Below, in pieces: positions 7,085 to 14,979 of a stretch of DNA of 15,407 bases. Numbering within the stretch: position 1 is the first letter of the stretch; each line of letters begins with the position of its first letter. This DNA is from an uncultured Ruminococcus sp. (GTDB taxonomy: Bacteria > Bacillota > Clostridia > Oscillospirales > Ruminococcaceae), in contig CAKSJP010000033.1 in the NCBI GenBank assembly GCA_934463425.1, forward strand, positions 1 to 15,407, read 5' to 3'. A model generated the notes under the pieces. The model ran no database searches. It worked only from the letters and a program-made list of their open reading frames with translations, and had not been told where the DNA came from. Made by a program: the position numbers and the translations under genes.

Positions 7085-7555
7085 GGGGATGAGAGACTCC
7101 TCCGCCCTGTCGGGCACCTCCTCTGGGAGAGGAGGCTCGGGCGAACAATGTTCGCCCCTACGGTGAGGTGGTTTACCTTTTTGAAAAGGAGCGGGGCGAT
7201 GTGGGCATCGCCCCCTACGAGATTCCACTGCCCTGACGGGCATCCCCTTTTTCAAGGGAGGCTTGCGGGCGAACAATGTTCGCCCCTACGGTGAGTAGTG
7301 AGTTGCCGGTTTTGTTTGGTGGGTCGATGTGGGTATTGCCACCTACAAATCCCCCTGTCACCTGCGGTGACATCCCCCTTTTCAAGGGGGACTCGGGCGA
7401 ACGATGTTCGCCCCTACGGTGGGTAGTGAGTTACCGTTTTTGTTTGGTGGGGCGATGTGGGCGGCGAGCCATACGGAATCCCCCTGTCACCTGTGGTGAC
7501 ATCCCCCTTTTCAAGGGGGACTCGGGCGAACAATGTTCGCCCCTACGGTGAAATT
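7085..7555 (+). repeat. Tandem ~128-base hairpin units
   Basis: There is no gene here. An F1 module (hairpin CCTCCTCT-GGG-AGAGGAGG, 7117-7135) leads into four copies of module A at 7139, 7267, 7395 and 7524, spaced 128, 128 and 129 bases. Each unit reads A, a TAGTGAGTT or TTTTGAAAAGG-type linker, module B (progressively degenerate), a variable stem (GCCC/GGGC at 7230-7241; GTCACC/GGTGAC at 7357-7371 and 7486-7500) and the AAGGGGGA or AAGGGAGG terminal hairpin. The array is on the plus strand, between apbE and the phosphatase gene. Confidence 0.9.
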
Positions 7556-7559
7556 TTCG

Positions 7560-7743
7560 GAGCGGTGAAATAATCGTGTACCGGAAAACAAGGATTCCCC
7601 GGAGGGGGAATAGGCGGCTCGCCATCCTTGGGCGAGTCTGCCGTCGCCATTTCCGCTGGGCGACGGGCTAGCTTGTCTTCCGTGACGCTGCTCTTTTCTC
7701 TCCGTTGGATTGGGGGTAGGGCTCACAGCGAGCACGCTGCGGG
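7560..7743 (+). repeat. D repeat copy 2
   Basis: The same series as the D copy at 475-671: CGTGTACCGG, CCCCGGAGGGGG, hairpins CTCGCC/GGCGAG and CGTCGCC/GGCGACG, CTCTCCGTTGGATTGGGG and CACAGCGAGCACGCTG. Here it ends at GGGTCATGAGG without a following module A. The 200 bases from 7744 to the phosphatase gene are AT-richer, unique-looking DNA, with an 8-bp inverted repeat GCACAAAA/TTTTGTGC (7766-7793) that has no T tail. Confidence 0.85.
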
Positions 7744-7850
7744 TCATGAGGAATATGGCAAGACTGCACAAAAAACGGTTTGCGGTTTTGTGCGCTCTTA
7801 CCCTATTCCTTATTATAATACAAGCGGTTTCGTTTGTAAACGCATAATAA

Positions 7851-7880
7851 TTGCTTATTTTGCATCCGAATTATTACAAT
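7851..7880 (+). promoter_or_regulatory. Possible promoter of the phosphatase gene
   Basis: TACAAT (7875-7880, five of six matches to the -10 consensus) lies 18 bases after TTGCTT (7851-7856, a weak -35). It is 64 bases before the start codon. A perfect TTGACA at 7905-7910 has no -10 at the right distance. This is a weak call from consensus matching only. Confidence 0.3.
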
Positions 7881-7943
7881 TCTCGTAATGAATCCGGTGC
7901 TTCGTTGACAATACAACAATTTCAACCAGGGAGGTTTATTTTT

Positions 7944-8561
7944 ATGAAAGGTTATCGCATCAGCGTCATTCGCCACGGCAGAACGGAGGCAAATGACAAG
8001 GGCATTTACATTGGCAGGACGGATTTTCCGCTGTCGGACAAGGGTGCGGCGGAGCTTGCCGGAAAGATGGATGAGTTTCAGTATCCCAATGTAGCGCGGG
8101 TGTACAGCAGTCCGCTGCGGCGCTGCACAGAGACGGCGGAGATCCTGTTTCCGGAGGTACAGATCCAGACGGTGGAGCATCTGATCGAGATGGATTTCGG
8201 CAAGTTTGAGGGGAAGTCGGCGGACGAGCTGGTGCATTTGCCGGAGTTCAAGGCGTGGCTCAAGGGCGGTATGGACTGCCGGCCGCCCCAGGGCGAGAGT
8301 GTGAAGGAAGTGCAGCTGCGCATTTTCAAGGCGCTGCGGGAGATCATCCGGGACATGATGCAGGAGGATCTGCTGCACTGTGCTGTGATCACCCACGGCG
8401 GCATGATCTCCAACATGCTGGCAGGGTTCGGGCTGCCCAAAATTGCGCCCCAGGAGCTGCAGTGTCAGCCGGGCGAGGGGTTCGACATTTATGTGACGGC
8501 GGATCTATGGCAGCGGTCGCAGGCCTTTGAGATCCTGGGGTTGGTGCCGTATAGTAAGTGA
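7944..8561 (+). CDS. Histidine phosphatase family protein (phosphoglycerate mutase-like)
   Basis: A 205-aa member of the histidine phosphatase (RHG) superfamily. The catalytic motif IRHGRTEAN is at the N terminus with H11 as the phospho-accepting histidine. SSPLRRCTETAE (about 55-66) supplies the second arginine, E82 in IEMDFGKFEG is the likely proton donor, and THGG carries the second histidine H151. The EMDFGKFEG region resembles GpmB/CobC-type small phosphatases more than true glycolytic mutase, but the substrate cannot be assigned. The start is set by GGGAGG 9 bases upstream; the frame is open to 7851 but without a site. It is a single gene flanked by repeat DNA on both sides, and no terminator of its own is seen directly downstream. 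Confidence 0.92.
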   Translation: MKGYRISVIRHGRTEANDKGIYIGRTDFPLSDKGAAELAGKMDEFQYPNVARVYSSPLRRCTETAEILFPEVQIQTVEHLIEMDFGKFEGKSADELVHLPEFKAWLKGGMDCRPPQGESVKEVQLRIFKALREIIRDMMQEDLLHCAVITHGGMISNMLAGFGLPKIAPQELQCQPGEGFDIYVTADLWQRSQAFEILGLVPYSK

Positions 8562-8599
8562 TTTTTTGGGGTTGTTGGTTTGTTTGATTTGTTGATTGT

Positions 8600-8850
8600 G
8601 ATGCTGGCCTAGGGAAAACACGGTGGGGGATTACCTTTTTTGAAAGGGGCGGGGCGATGTGGGCATTGTGCCCTACAAATCCCCCTGCCCTGACGGGCAT
8701 CCCCCTTTTCAAGGGGGACGAGAGACTCCTCCGCCCTGTCGGGCACCTCCTCTAGGAGAGGAGGCTTTCTTTTGGCTCCTCTACAGAGGAGCTGGCAAGC
8801 CGTAGGCTTGACTGAGGAGTCTCGGGCGAACGATGTTCGCCCCTACGGTG
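8600..8850 (+). repeat. Repeat array B-C-F1-F2-A downstream of the phosphatase
   Basis: It starts with a 20-base fragment GATGCTGGCCTAGGGAAAAC (8600-8619) that recurs with one change at 8916-8935. Then come a CTTTTTTGAAAGG linker, a degenerate B (about 8650-8675), variable stem GCCC-TGAC-GGGC (8687-8698), terminal hairpin TCCCCCTT-TTC-AAGGGGGA, F1 (CCTCCTCT-AGG-AGAGGAGG, 8746-8764, then CTTTCTTTT), F2 (ending in CAAGCC-GTA-GGCTTG) and module A (8824-8842). From about 8741 to 8822 it is essentially identical to 221-300. Confidence 0.88.
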
Positions 8851-9203
8851 AAATAATCGTGTACCAGAAAACATAAATCCCCCGGAGGGGTTGTAGGCGG
8901 CCATCCTTGGGCTATGATGCTGTCCTAGGGAAAACGCTGTGAAACCGTCCGGCGGAATCGCTCGTTTCCCTCGCTGTCCGCCTGGGCTTGCAAACGCCGA
9001 TGGTTGCCTTTTCCGGTACTTGCCATGTGGCTTTCTGGGTATTGGTTTTGCAGGTGAGGGACGTTTTTCTTTGGCGTTTGCTGCGCTATATTTCTCTTCT
9101 TTTTTTCTTTGCTAAAAAGAAAAAAAGAAGCAAAAAAAGAAAAGCTCTCGCCTACCCTTGTTGGTACGGCAGTGGATTGCACGAAAGGCAGTGTAAGGCA
9201 ATT
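8850..9203 (-). repeat. Composite element D-end/G/E in reverse orientation
   Basis: Read on the minus strand, this is one composite: an E head (related to TTGCCTTTCG, about 9203 leftwards), a pyrimidine-rich CTTTTCTTTTTTTGC stretch, a segment G (about 8925-9095) and then a D end (CCCTCCGGGGGATTTATG-like, about 8875-8890). The element at 15068-15330 has the same two ends and E stretch but a different middle. G contains a perfect 9-bp inverted repeat GCAAACGCC (8990-8998) / GGCGTTTGC (9073-9081). Short open frames here are not convincing genes. Confidence 0.75.
9096..9130. repeat. 15-bp perfect purine/pyrimidine hairpin
   Basis: CTTCTTTTTTTCTTT (9096-9110) and AAAGAAAAAAAGAAG (9116-9130) are perfect complements around the loop GCTAA. 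One arm is all pyrimidine and the other all purine. The related element at 15068-15152 keeps only one arm. There is no T tail, so it is not an ordinary terminator. Confidence 0.85.
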
Positions 9204-9240
9204 TCTTTGCTCCTACAGTGGGTGGGGCTTTATGAAACAG

Positions 9241-9271
9241 AAAAGGACAGACTTTCGTCTGTCCTTTTTTT
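9241..9271 (-). terminator. Bidirectional intrinsic terminator of the pyrophosphorylase gene
   Basis: A perfect 12-bp stem AAAAGGACAGAC (9241-9252) / GTCTGTCCTTTT (9257-9268) with a 4-base loop. On the minus strand the loop is GAAA (a GNRA tetraloop) followed by TTTTCTGTTT; on the plus strand the stem runs into TTTTTTT (9265-9271). It lies 27 bases past the stop of the minus-strand pyrophosphorylase gene and would also stop rightward transcripts from the phosphatase side. Confidence 0.92.
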
Positions 9272-9295
9272 ATCGCATCGTGCAGTGTTTTGCAC

Positions 9296-10522
9296 TTACA
9301 GTGTGACACCGTTTTGTTCCAGAAGTGCCTGTGCCGTAGCCACGGAATCCACGCCTTCGGCATTTTTGACCGGGGCAAATTCCTTAGTGCGGTCTACCTC
9401 GAATGCCAGGCAGCTATCCTGCATATGCACCATATCCAGCACCAGTGTCTCGAATTTATAGCCGTTCGGCTCGGTGGGTTTCACCAGTGCGCCGGATTCG
9501 TCCAGGTGCGGGATCTTCTTATGGGCGATGTGCAGAGGAAAATCAGAGCCCAGGGTATGCATCAGCGCGTCTACCCGGAAGAGGTAGTTCAGGATCACGC
9601 CAAACCGATAGGACAGTGTGCCGTCTGCATTACGCAGGGTGCGCATTTCTTCGGTCATCTCGTAGTATTCCACAATAGAGGGCTTGCCGTCCTCCAGGCA
9701 GAGCACGCCCACGCGCTCGTCAGGGTTCGCCTTGCTGACCACCTTGCCGCCGGACGCGCAGCCGGAGGCGATGGTTGCGCCCAGGAATACGGGGTCGGCG
9801 ATCTGCTGCAGGACGTTATCCACGGCAAACACGTTGAGCCACTGGATGCCGATCTCTTCCACCAGGTTCAGCAGGCCGGCCTTCTGCATGGAAGAGAACC
9901 AGCCGCCGTTGCCGTTGGGAGAGAGGACGATCTGATCCGGGGCGTTCATGAAGATCTTTCCGTCCTCGCCCACTGCCGGTTCGGTCTCCTGTTTAAAGAA
10001 GTGCACATTATCGGCGCTATAGCCGAAGTAGTCATGTTCCGCCAGAAACGCGCGGGTCTCTGCGTCATTCTGCTCACTGGTCATGATCATCAGCGGCACA
10101 TATGCCTGGGCTTCATCGGTGACCTTTTTCAGGTTCTGGATCAGGCACTGGAAAATATAGAGATCGCGTGTTTTTCCCATGTTATACATGCCCTTGGGGT
10201 GGTCAAAGCCCAGGCGGGAGCCCTGGCCGCCTGCCAGCAGCACTGCGCCCACCTTTGCATCCCGGATCGCCTGGATGCCGATCCGGCGGTATTCGTCTGC
10301 CTTTTCTGCGATCTCTTCCAGAGTCACTGCGCCCAATGGTGCGAACGTGCCGCGCTTCTGGGTCATGGCGTTCCGGTTCTGGAACTGGGGGCGCTCCAGG
10401 TGCAGGTTTGCGATCTGTTCCAGAAGGTGCTGCTGCTGTTCCGGAGTGAGGGTATCGTAATAACGGAGCAGGTGTTCCTGTCCGTGCTCTGCCAGGTAGG
10501 CAGAAGCTTCCTGATAAGTCAT
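9296..10522 (-). CDS. UDPGP type 1 family UDP-sugar pyrophosphorylase (UDP-GlcNAc/GalNAc type)
   Basis: A 408-aa nucleotidyltransferase of the eukaryotic UAP1/AGX-like family, expected to join UTP and a sugar-1-phosphate (probably N-acetylhexosamine) to give the UDP-sugar and pyrophosphate. Signature LLAGGQGSRLG (95-105) with PKG (109-111) binds the nucleotide. PNGNGG (202-207), VDN (234-236), HIAHKKIPHLD (331-341), PNGYKFETLVLD (352-363) and EFAPVKNAEG (381-390) match the conserved blocks. It is not the GlmU type, as it has no left-handed beta-helix. The start at 10522 is set by AAAGGA upstream; the frame is open to 10711, but that part covers the promoter. It is monocistronic with its own promoter and terminator. 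The exact sugar specificity is inferred. Confidence 0.9.
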   Translation of the reverse strand: MTYQEASAYLAEHGQEHLLRYYDTLTPEQQQHLLEQIANLHLERPQFQNRNAMTQKRGTFAPLGAVTLEEIAEKADEYRRIGIQAIRDAKVGAVLLAGGQGSRLGFDHPKGMYNMGKTRDLYIFQCLIQNLKKVTDEAQAYVPLMIMTSEQNDAETRAFLAEHDYFGYSADNVHFFKQETEPAVGEDGKIFMNAPDQIVLSPNGNGGWFSSMQKAGLLNLVEEIGIQWLNVFAVDNVLQQIADPVFLGATIASGCASGGKVVSKANPDERVGVLCLEDGKPSIVEYYEMTEEMRTLRNADGTLSYRFGVILNYLFRVDALMHTLGSDFPLHIAHKKIPHLDESGALVKPTEPNGYKFETLVLDMVHMQDSCLAFEVDRTKEFAPVKNAEGVDSVATAQALLEQNGVTL

Positions 10523-10609
10523 ATGGTTACAGTCCTTTCTTTCCGCCGGGACATTCCCTTTTGTCCAAGCGGTAAAAATTATTCGCATTATACAAAAGAT
10601 AGTAACCGT

Positions 10610-10638
10610 ATTATACCACAATATTCGGAGGAATACAA
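10610..10638 (-). promoter_or_regulatory. Promoter of the pyrophosphorylase gene
   Basis: On the minus strand TTGTAT (10633-10638) is followed after 17 bases by TATAAT (10610-10615), which is preceded by TGG and so is an extended -10. A second TATAAT lies at 10587-10592. The start codon is about 88 bases from the first -10, and repeat DNA begins roughly 40 bases upstream of the -35. Confidence 0.7.
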
Positions 10639-10683
10639 GTCTTTTCTTAAAAAAATCGTATATTTCGGAATAATTTGTGACGG

Positions 10684-11125
10684 GGGAAGGGGGCGATGGA
10701 CTCCTCCGCACTGACGGGCACCTCCTCTGGGAGAGGAGGCTCGGGCGAACGATGTTCGCCCCTACGGTGGGTGGGTTACCTTTTTTGAAAAGGGCGGGGC
10801 GATGTGGGCATCGCCCCCTACGAGATCCCTCCGGCGCTGCGCGCCACCTCCCTTTTCAAGGGGGACGAGAGACTCCTCCGCCCTGTCGGGCACCTCCTCT
10901 CCTAGAGGAGGCTCGGGCGAACAATGTTCGCCCCTACGGTGGAAATGGTTTGCCTTTTTTGAAAAGGGTGGGGCGATGTGGGTGGCGAGCCTTACGGAAT
11001 CCCCCTGTCACCTGCGGTGACATCCCCCTTTTCAAGGGGGACGAGAGACTCCTCCGCCCTGTCGGGCACCTCCTCTAGGAGAGGAGGCTCGGGCGAACAA
11101 TGTTCGCCCCTACGGTGGGTAGGGT
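10684..11125 (+). repeat. Hairpin-module array with ~172-176-base units
   Basis: No gene is seen. F1 (CCTCCTCT-GGG-AGAGGAGG, 10721-10739) leads to module A at 10743, then B (about 10797-10817), variable stem GGCGC/GCGCC (10833-10845), a mixed terminal hairpin (CCTCCCTT with AAGGGGGA, 10847-10865), F1 with a reversed loop (CCTCCTCT-CCT-AGAGGAGG, 10893-10911), A at 10915, degenerate B, stem GTCACC/GGTGAC (11007-11021), TCCCCCTT/AAGGGGGA, F1 with an AGG loop (11069-11087) and A at 11091. The A copies are 172 and 176 bases apart; the unit is the 128-base unit of 7139-7555 plus one F1 module. Confidence 0.9.
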
Positions 11126-11294
11126 TTACCCTTTAAAAAGGGATAGGATATATTAAAATTCGTGTACCGGGAAACAATAATTCCCCGGAGGGGGGAACAG
11201 GCAGCTTGTCTGCCGTGACGCTGCCCCTTTCTCTCCGTTGAATTGGGGGGGTAAGGCTCACAGCGAGCACGCTGCGGGCGAACAATGTTCGCCC
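11126..11294 (+). repeat. D repeat copy 4 (internally deleted) plus module A
   Basis: It opens with the CCCTTTAAAAAGGG palindrome and TATTAAAATTCGTGTACC exactly as at 475-513, but lacks the two internal hairpins CTCGCC/GGCGAG and CGTCGCC/GGCGACG found in copies 1 and 2. It then carries CTCTCCGTTGAATTGGGG, CACAGCGAGCACGCTG and module A (11276-11294), the same D-A junction as at 671/672. Confidence 0.85.
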
Positions 11295-11460
11295 CTACGG
11301 TGGAAATGGTTTGCCTTTTGGAAAAGGGATGGGATTTACAATTTGCGTACCGGGAAACGGAAATTCCCCGGAGGGGTTGTAGGCGGCTACCGCCGCCGTG
11401 ACGCTGCCCTTTTCTCTCCGCTGGATTGGGGGGTAGGGCTCACAGCGAGCACGCTGGGCG
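11295..11460 (+). repeat. D repeat copy 5 (internally deleted)
   Basis: After a CCTTTTGGAAAAGG hairpin (about 11315), this copy has GCGTACCGGG, CCCCGGAGGGG, a short GGCGGCTACCGCCGCC stem in place of the usual internal hairpins, CTCTCCGCTGGATTGGGG and CACAGCGAGCACGCTG. It ends about 6 bases before the -35 box of the next gene, the closest approach of a repeat to a promoter in the window. Confidence 0.85.
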
Positions 11461-11465
11461 TTGGA

Positions 11466-11494
11466 TTGACAAGCTGTAAAAAATGTGGTATGAT
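11466..11494 (+). promoter_or_regulatory. Strong sigma-A-type promoter of the FAD oxidoreductase operon
   Basis: A perfect TTGACA (11466-11471) is followed after 17 bases by TATGAT (11489-11494) with a TGG extension (11486-11488). Transcription should start near 11501, giving a leader of about 138 bases before the ATG at 11639. Within the leader a 5-bp hairpin GATGC/GCATC (11600-11614) lies shortly before the ribosome site. Confidence 0.85.
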
Positions 11495-11638
11495 AGAGTG
11501 AGATATATTTTGCGGCTTTCGCGAAATGTCAAAAATTAGCGTATTTCTTCTATGAGAATTATGCAAGACTACAAAGAATGCGACGCGGCAGGCGACAGCG
11601 ATGCGGCGTGCATCTTGAGACAAAAGGAGCATTTTTTT

Positions 11639-13192
11639 ATGAAAAAAATCGTAATCCTGGGCGGCGGCCCGGCAGGTCTGACGGCGGCGTATGAGCTGCT
11701 CAAGGATACCAAAGACGAATATGAAGTTACCATTCTGGAGGAGAGCAAGGTTCTGGGCGGTATTTCGCAGACTGTCCGCTATCACGGCAACCGCATGGAC
11801 ATCGGCGGTCACCGCTTTTTCTCCAAGGATGATACCGTTATGAAATGGTGGTCGGATCTGATGCCGATCCAGGGTCAGCCCTCCTTCGATGACAAAAAGC
11901 TGGGTCGGGAAAAGCCCCTGGAAGCCGGCGGCCCGGATCCGGAAAAGGAAGACGTGGTCATGCTGGTGCGCGACCGTGTCTCCCGGATCTACTTTAACAA
12001 GCACTTCTTCGACTATCCGGTGACCATGAACAAAAATACCATCCAGAGCATGGGCTTTGCCACCACCATGAAGGCGGGCTTCAGCTATCTCGGCTCCTGC
12101 ATCTCCAAAAAGCCGGAGACCAATCTGGAGAATTTCTACATCAACCGCTTCGGCAAGGTGCTGTACGGCATGTTCTTTGAGGGATATACCGAAAAGCTGT
12201 GGGGCAGACACCCCAGCGAGATCTCCGCAGACTGGGGCGCGCAGCGCGTCAAGGGGCTGTCCATCCGCGCCGTGCTGAAGGACATGATCTCCAAGCGCTC
12301 CGGCAAAAAGAACAACAAAAACGCAGAGACCTCACTGATCGAGCAGTTCTGGTATCCGAAGTACGGCCCGGGTCAGCTGTGGGAGCTGGTGGGACACAAG
12401 GCGGAGGAAAAGGGATGCAAGATCCTGTTCCAGCACGCTGTCAAGACCATCCACACCGAAAACGGCAAGGTGACCTCTGTGGTCTGTGAAACACCGGAGG
12501 GCAGCAAGACCATTGAGGGCGACATCTTCATCTCCTCTATGCCCATCCAGGATCTCATCGCCGGCATGGACGGCTGTGACAATGCAGAAGTACAGCGCAT
12601 CGCCGCAGGTCTCCCGTACCGTGACTTTGTGACTGTGGGTCTGCTGGTCAACAAGCTGAATCTGGTCAACCAGACTGGGACTAAGACGCTGGGCAATATT
12701 GTACCGGATTGTTGGATCTATGTCCAGGACAAGGGCGTAAAGCTGGGTCGTATCCAGATCTTCAACAACTGGTCGCCTTATATGGTAGAAAAGCCGGAGG
12801 ATACTGTCTGGATCGGTCTGGAATATTTCTGTGCGGAGGGAGACGATTTCTGGAACATGGACGACAAGACCTGTGTGGACTTCGCCGTCAAGGAACTGAC
12901 CAAGATGGGCGTTATCTCAGAGGGCGCGGTTCTGGACGCGCACCGGGAAAAGGTCAAGAAGGCGTATCCGGCATACTTCGACACCTATGCCCAGTTCGAC
13001 CAGGTAGTCGATTATCTGAACACCTTCGACAATTTGTTCTGTGTGGGCAGAAACGGACAGCACCGTTACAACAACATGGACCACTCCATGCTCACCGCCA
13101 TCCATGCGGCGGAAGCCATCAAGCACAACTCCACAGACAAGGGTTCTGTATGGAATGTAAACCAGGAAAAGGAATATCATGAGCAGAAGTAA
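11639..13192 (+). CDS. FAD-dependent oxidoreductase, amine oxidase/UDP-galactopyranose mutase-like
   Basis: A 517-aa flavoprotein. The N terminus is a dinucleotide-binding beta-alpha-beta fold with GGGPAG (8-13) and an acidic residue (E34) ending the second strand, followed by GGIS (40-43) and [10 protein letters not shown] (54-63). The C-terminal block [14 protein letters not shown] (470-483) resembles the FAD-contacting end of protoporphyrinogen oxidase and UDP-galactopyranose mutase relatives. The fold family is clear and the substrate is not. Its neighbours, a glycosyltransferase downstream and a UDP-sugar pyrophosphorylase divergent upstream, suggest work on a sugar nucleotide or lipid-linked sugar. 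AGGAG lies 9 bases before the start. The frame is open to 11552, but that upstream part looks like the transcript leader. It overlaps the next gene by 14 bases. Confidence 0.88.
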   Translation: MKKIVILGGGPAGLTAAYELLKDTKDEYEVTILEESKVLGGISQTVRYHGNRMDIGGHRFFSKDDTVMKWWSDLMPIQGQPSFDDKKLGREKPLEAGGPDPEKEDVVMLVRDRVSRIYFNKHFFDYPVTMNKNTIQSMGFATTMKAGFSYLGSCISKKPETNLENFYINRFGKVLYGMFFEGYTEKLWGRHPSEISADWGAQRVKGLSIRAVLKDMISKRSGKKNNKNAETSLIEQFWYPKYGPGQLWELVGHKAEEKGCKILFQHAVKTIHTENGKVTSVVCETPEGSKTIEGDIFISSMPIQDLIAGMDGCDNAEVQRIAAGLPYRDFVTVGLLVNKLNLVNQTGTKTLGNIVPDCWIYVQDKGVKLGRIQIFNNWSPYMVEKPEDTVWIGLEYFCAEGDDFWNMDDKTCVDFAVKELTKMGVISEGAVLDAHREKVKKAYPAYFDTYAQFDQVVDYLNTFDNLFCVGRNGQHRYNNMDHSMLTAIHAAEAIKHNSTDKGSVWNVNQEKEYHEQK

Positions 13193-14975
13193 GCTCTTTT
13201 CCCATAAGGCAAACCGCACCGGCAGTCGGAAGCATCTCGGCTGCCGGTGCAGCCATATCTGCCTGTCCGCGCCGGAATCCAACCGGTATTTTCATCTGTT
13301 GGAACGGCATCCGTATTTATGCTGTCTGAGTCTCTGTCTGCTGCTGGATCCGCTGTATTTCGGCGGCGAAGCGTATGTGCCGCAGAATGCCCTTCTTTTA
13401 GAGGTATTGGCAGTACTGGCAGTCGGGGCGGTGGTGCTCTGGCGGCTGGTGCGGTATCATCCCCAGCGAAAGCGGCATGCAGCAGCGGCAGGAATCGTCT
13501 TTCCGGCGCTGGTGCTGACGGCGGCGTGGTTCTATCGGAGTGCTGCCCATCCGGGGCTATGGATCATGCTGGGCGGCTGCTGCATTCTCACCGGGCTGTT
13601 CTGGCTCACCCGGAAGCAGATGCACAATCAGCGGCGGCGCGTTTCGATGCTGCTGCTGGGGTGGAGCTTTTTTCTCAAGTTCTACTATGTCTTTTACACG
13701 CCCATTACCCGGCGGCAGCACGATGTGGGGCACTTTGGGGACACGGAAAACCATGCCGGGTACATCAGCTACCTCTTAGAGCAGCACCATCTGCCGGACT
13801 TTGATCCGCGGCAGGCGTGGCAGTTTTATCATCCGCCCCTGCATCACATGATCTCGGCGGTGTGGCTATGGCTGTCGGAGACGGTTTTTGGCATCGGGGC
13901 AGAGGCGGCGCAGGAGTCGCTCCAGACCCTCAGTCTGTTCTATGCCATGGCCATTGTCATTACGGCGTACCGTATTCTACGGCACTTCCGGCTGGACGGC
14001 ACGGCGCTGTATATTCCCCTGGCAATTGTGGCGTTTCACCCCAGTTTTATCCTGTTTTCGGGGAGCATCAACAACGACGCGCTGTCGGTGGTTTTCCTTA
14101 TGGGCGCGGTGCTGTGGGTCTTGAAATGGTATGAGAAGCAGACCTGGGAGGGCATCGTGAAAATTGCCCTGTGCATCGGGCTGGGAATGATGACGAAGCT
14201 GTCGGCGGCACTGGTGGCGATCCCCACGGCGGCGGTATTTCTGGTGGTTCTGGTGCGGCAGTGCAGGCAGAAAAACTGGCGGATCTTCGGGCAGTTTGGA
14301 GTATTTGCCGCGATCTGCATCCCACTGGGGCTATGGTATCCGATACGGAATCTGGTGCGCTTCGGTGTGCCCCTGGACTATGTGCAGGAGATGCCGGCGG
14401 ACTCGGTACAGTATTTAGGCGATCAGTCGTTTTTCTCCCGGTGTCTGGACTTTTCGTCCCATCAGTTCGCCAGTGTCTTTGAGCAGTGGCAGAACAAACT
14501 GGGGACAAGCTACAACGAGTACAATCCCCTGATCGCCATGCTGAAAAACGCCATGTTCGGGGAGTACATCAACGTCTACACGCTGAACTGCCGGCTGTCT
14601 CTGGCGGCGCTGGGCACGGTGCTGTTCTGGCTGGGTGTGCTCACGGCTGCCATTGCCTTTGGGGCGATGGTATGGCTCTGCTGGCAGAAGCGCAGCGCAG
14701 GCAGGCTGCCGGGGCTATTTCTGGTATTATATGATGCGGTGATGCTGGGGAGCTTTTACAAGCTGGCGGCATCGTCGCCTTTTACCTGCTCCATGAACTT
14801 TCGGTACATCACGCCCACCTGTGTCATTGGCGCGGTTTTTCTGGGGCTTTTGCTCCGGCGGCTGGAGCAGCAGCAGGGAAGGGCGGCGCAGGTGGTGCAG
14901 GGATTTTGCGTGGCCATCGGGGCGGCGTTTGCGGTATGCGCGGCGGCGTTTTATGTGGGCATTGGGTTGGTGTGA
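13179..14975 (+). CDS. Polytopic membrane glycosyltransferase, GT39/ArnT-like
   Basis: A 598-aa membrane protein with roughly a dozen hydrophobic segments from about residue 45 to the C terminus. A basic, cysteine-containing N-terminal stretch (C22, C24, C28) precedes the first helix. After the fourth segment, [13 protein letters not shown] (about 176-188) holds an acidic residue in the place where GT-C enzymes (PMT/ArnT families) have their catalytic aspartate. FYHPPLHH (206-213) and [10 protein letters not shown] (283-292) are further family-like motifs. Such enzymes use lipid-linked sugars on the outer face of the membrane; the donor and acceptor here are unknown. The start overlaps the FAD oxidoreductase gene by 14 bases with an AAAGGA site, suggesting coupled translation. 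No terminator other than repeat hairpins follows. Confidence 0.82.
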   Translation: MSRSKLFSHKANRTGSRKHLGCRCSHICLSAPESNRYFHLLERHPYLCCLSLCLLLDPLYFGGEAYVPQNALLLEVLAVLAVGAVVLWRLVRYHPQRKRHAAAAGIVFPALVLTAAWFYRSAAHPGLWIMLGGCCILTGLFWLTRKQMHNQRRRVSMLLLGWSFFLKFYYVFYTPITRRQHDVGHFGDTENHAGYISYLLEQHHLPDFDPRQAWQFYHPPLHHMISAVWLWLSETVFGIGAEAAQESLQTLSLFYAMAIVITAYRILRHFRLDGTALYIPLAIVAFHPSFILFSGSINNDALSVVFLMGAVLWVLKWYEKQTWEGIVKIALCIGLGMMTKLSAALVAIPTAAVFLVVLVRQCRQKNWRIFGQFGVFAAICIPLGLWYPIRNLVRFGVPLDYVQEMPADSVQYLGDQSFFSRCLDFSSHQFASVFEQWQNKLGTSYNEYNPLIAMLKNAMFGEYINVYTLNCRLSLAALGTVLFWLGVLTAAIAFGAMVWLCWQKRSAGRLPGLFLVLYDAVMLGSFYKLAASSPFTCSMNFRYITPTCVIGAVFLGLLLRRLEQQQGRAAQVVQGFCVAIGAAFAVCAAAFYVGIGLV

Positions 14976-14979
14976 GCGG

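Noticed and set aside
7139..7555. CRISPR array
   Set aside because: The spacing is regular, but the intervals between A palindromes are themselves repeated sequence, about 100 bases long, and there are no unique spacers or cas genes.
7905..7910. Perfect TTGACA before the phosphatase gene
   Set aside because: The position 17 bases downstream is the ribosome site GGGAGG, not a -10 box.
9290..10714. 474-aa plus-strand frame opposite the pyrophosphorylase
   Set aside because: It is antisense to a clear enzyme gene, with no recognisable motif and no ribosome site.
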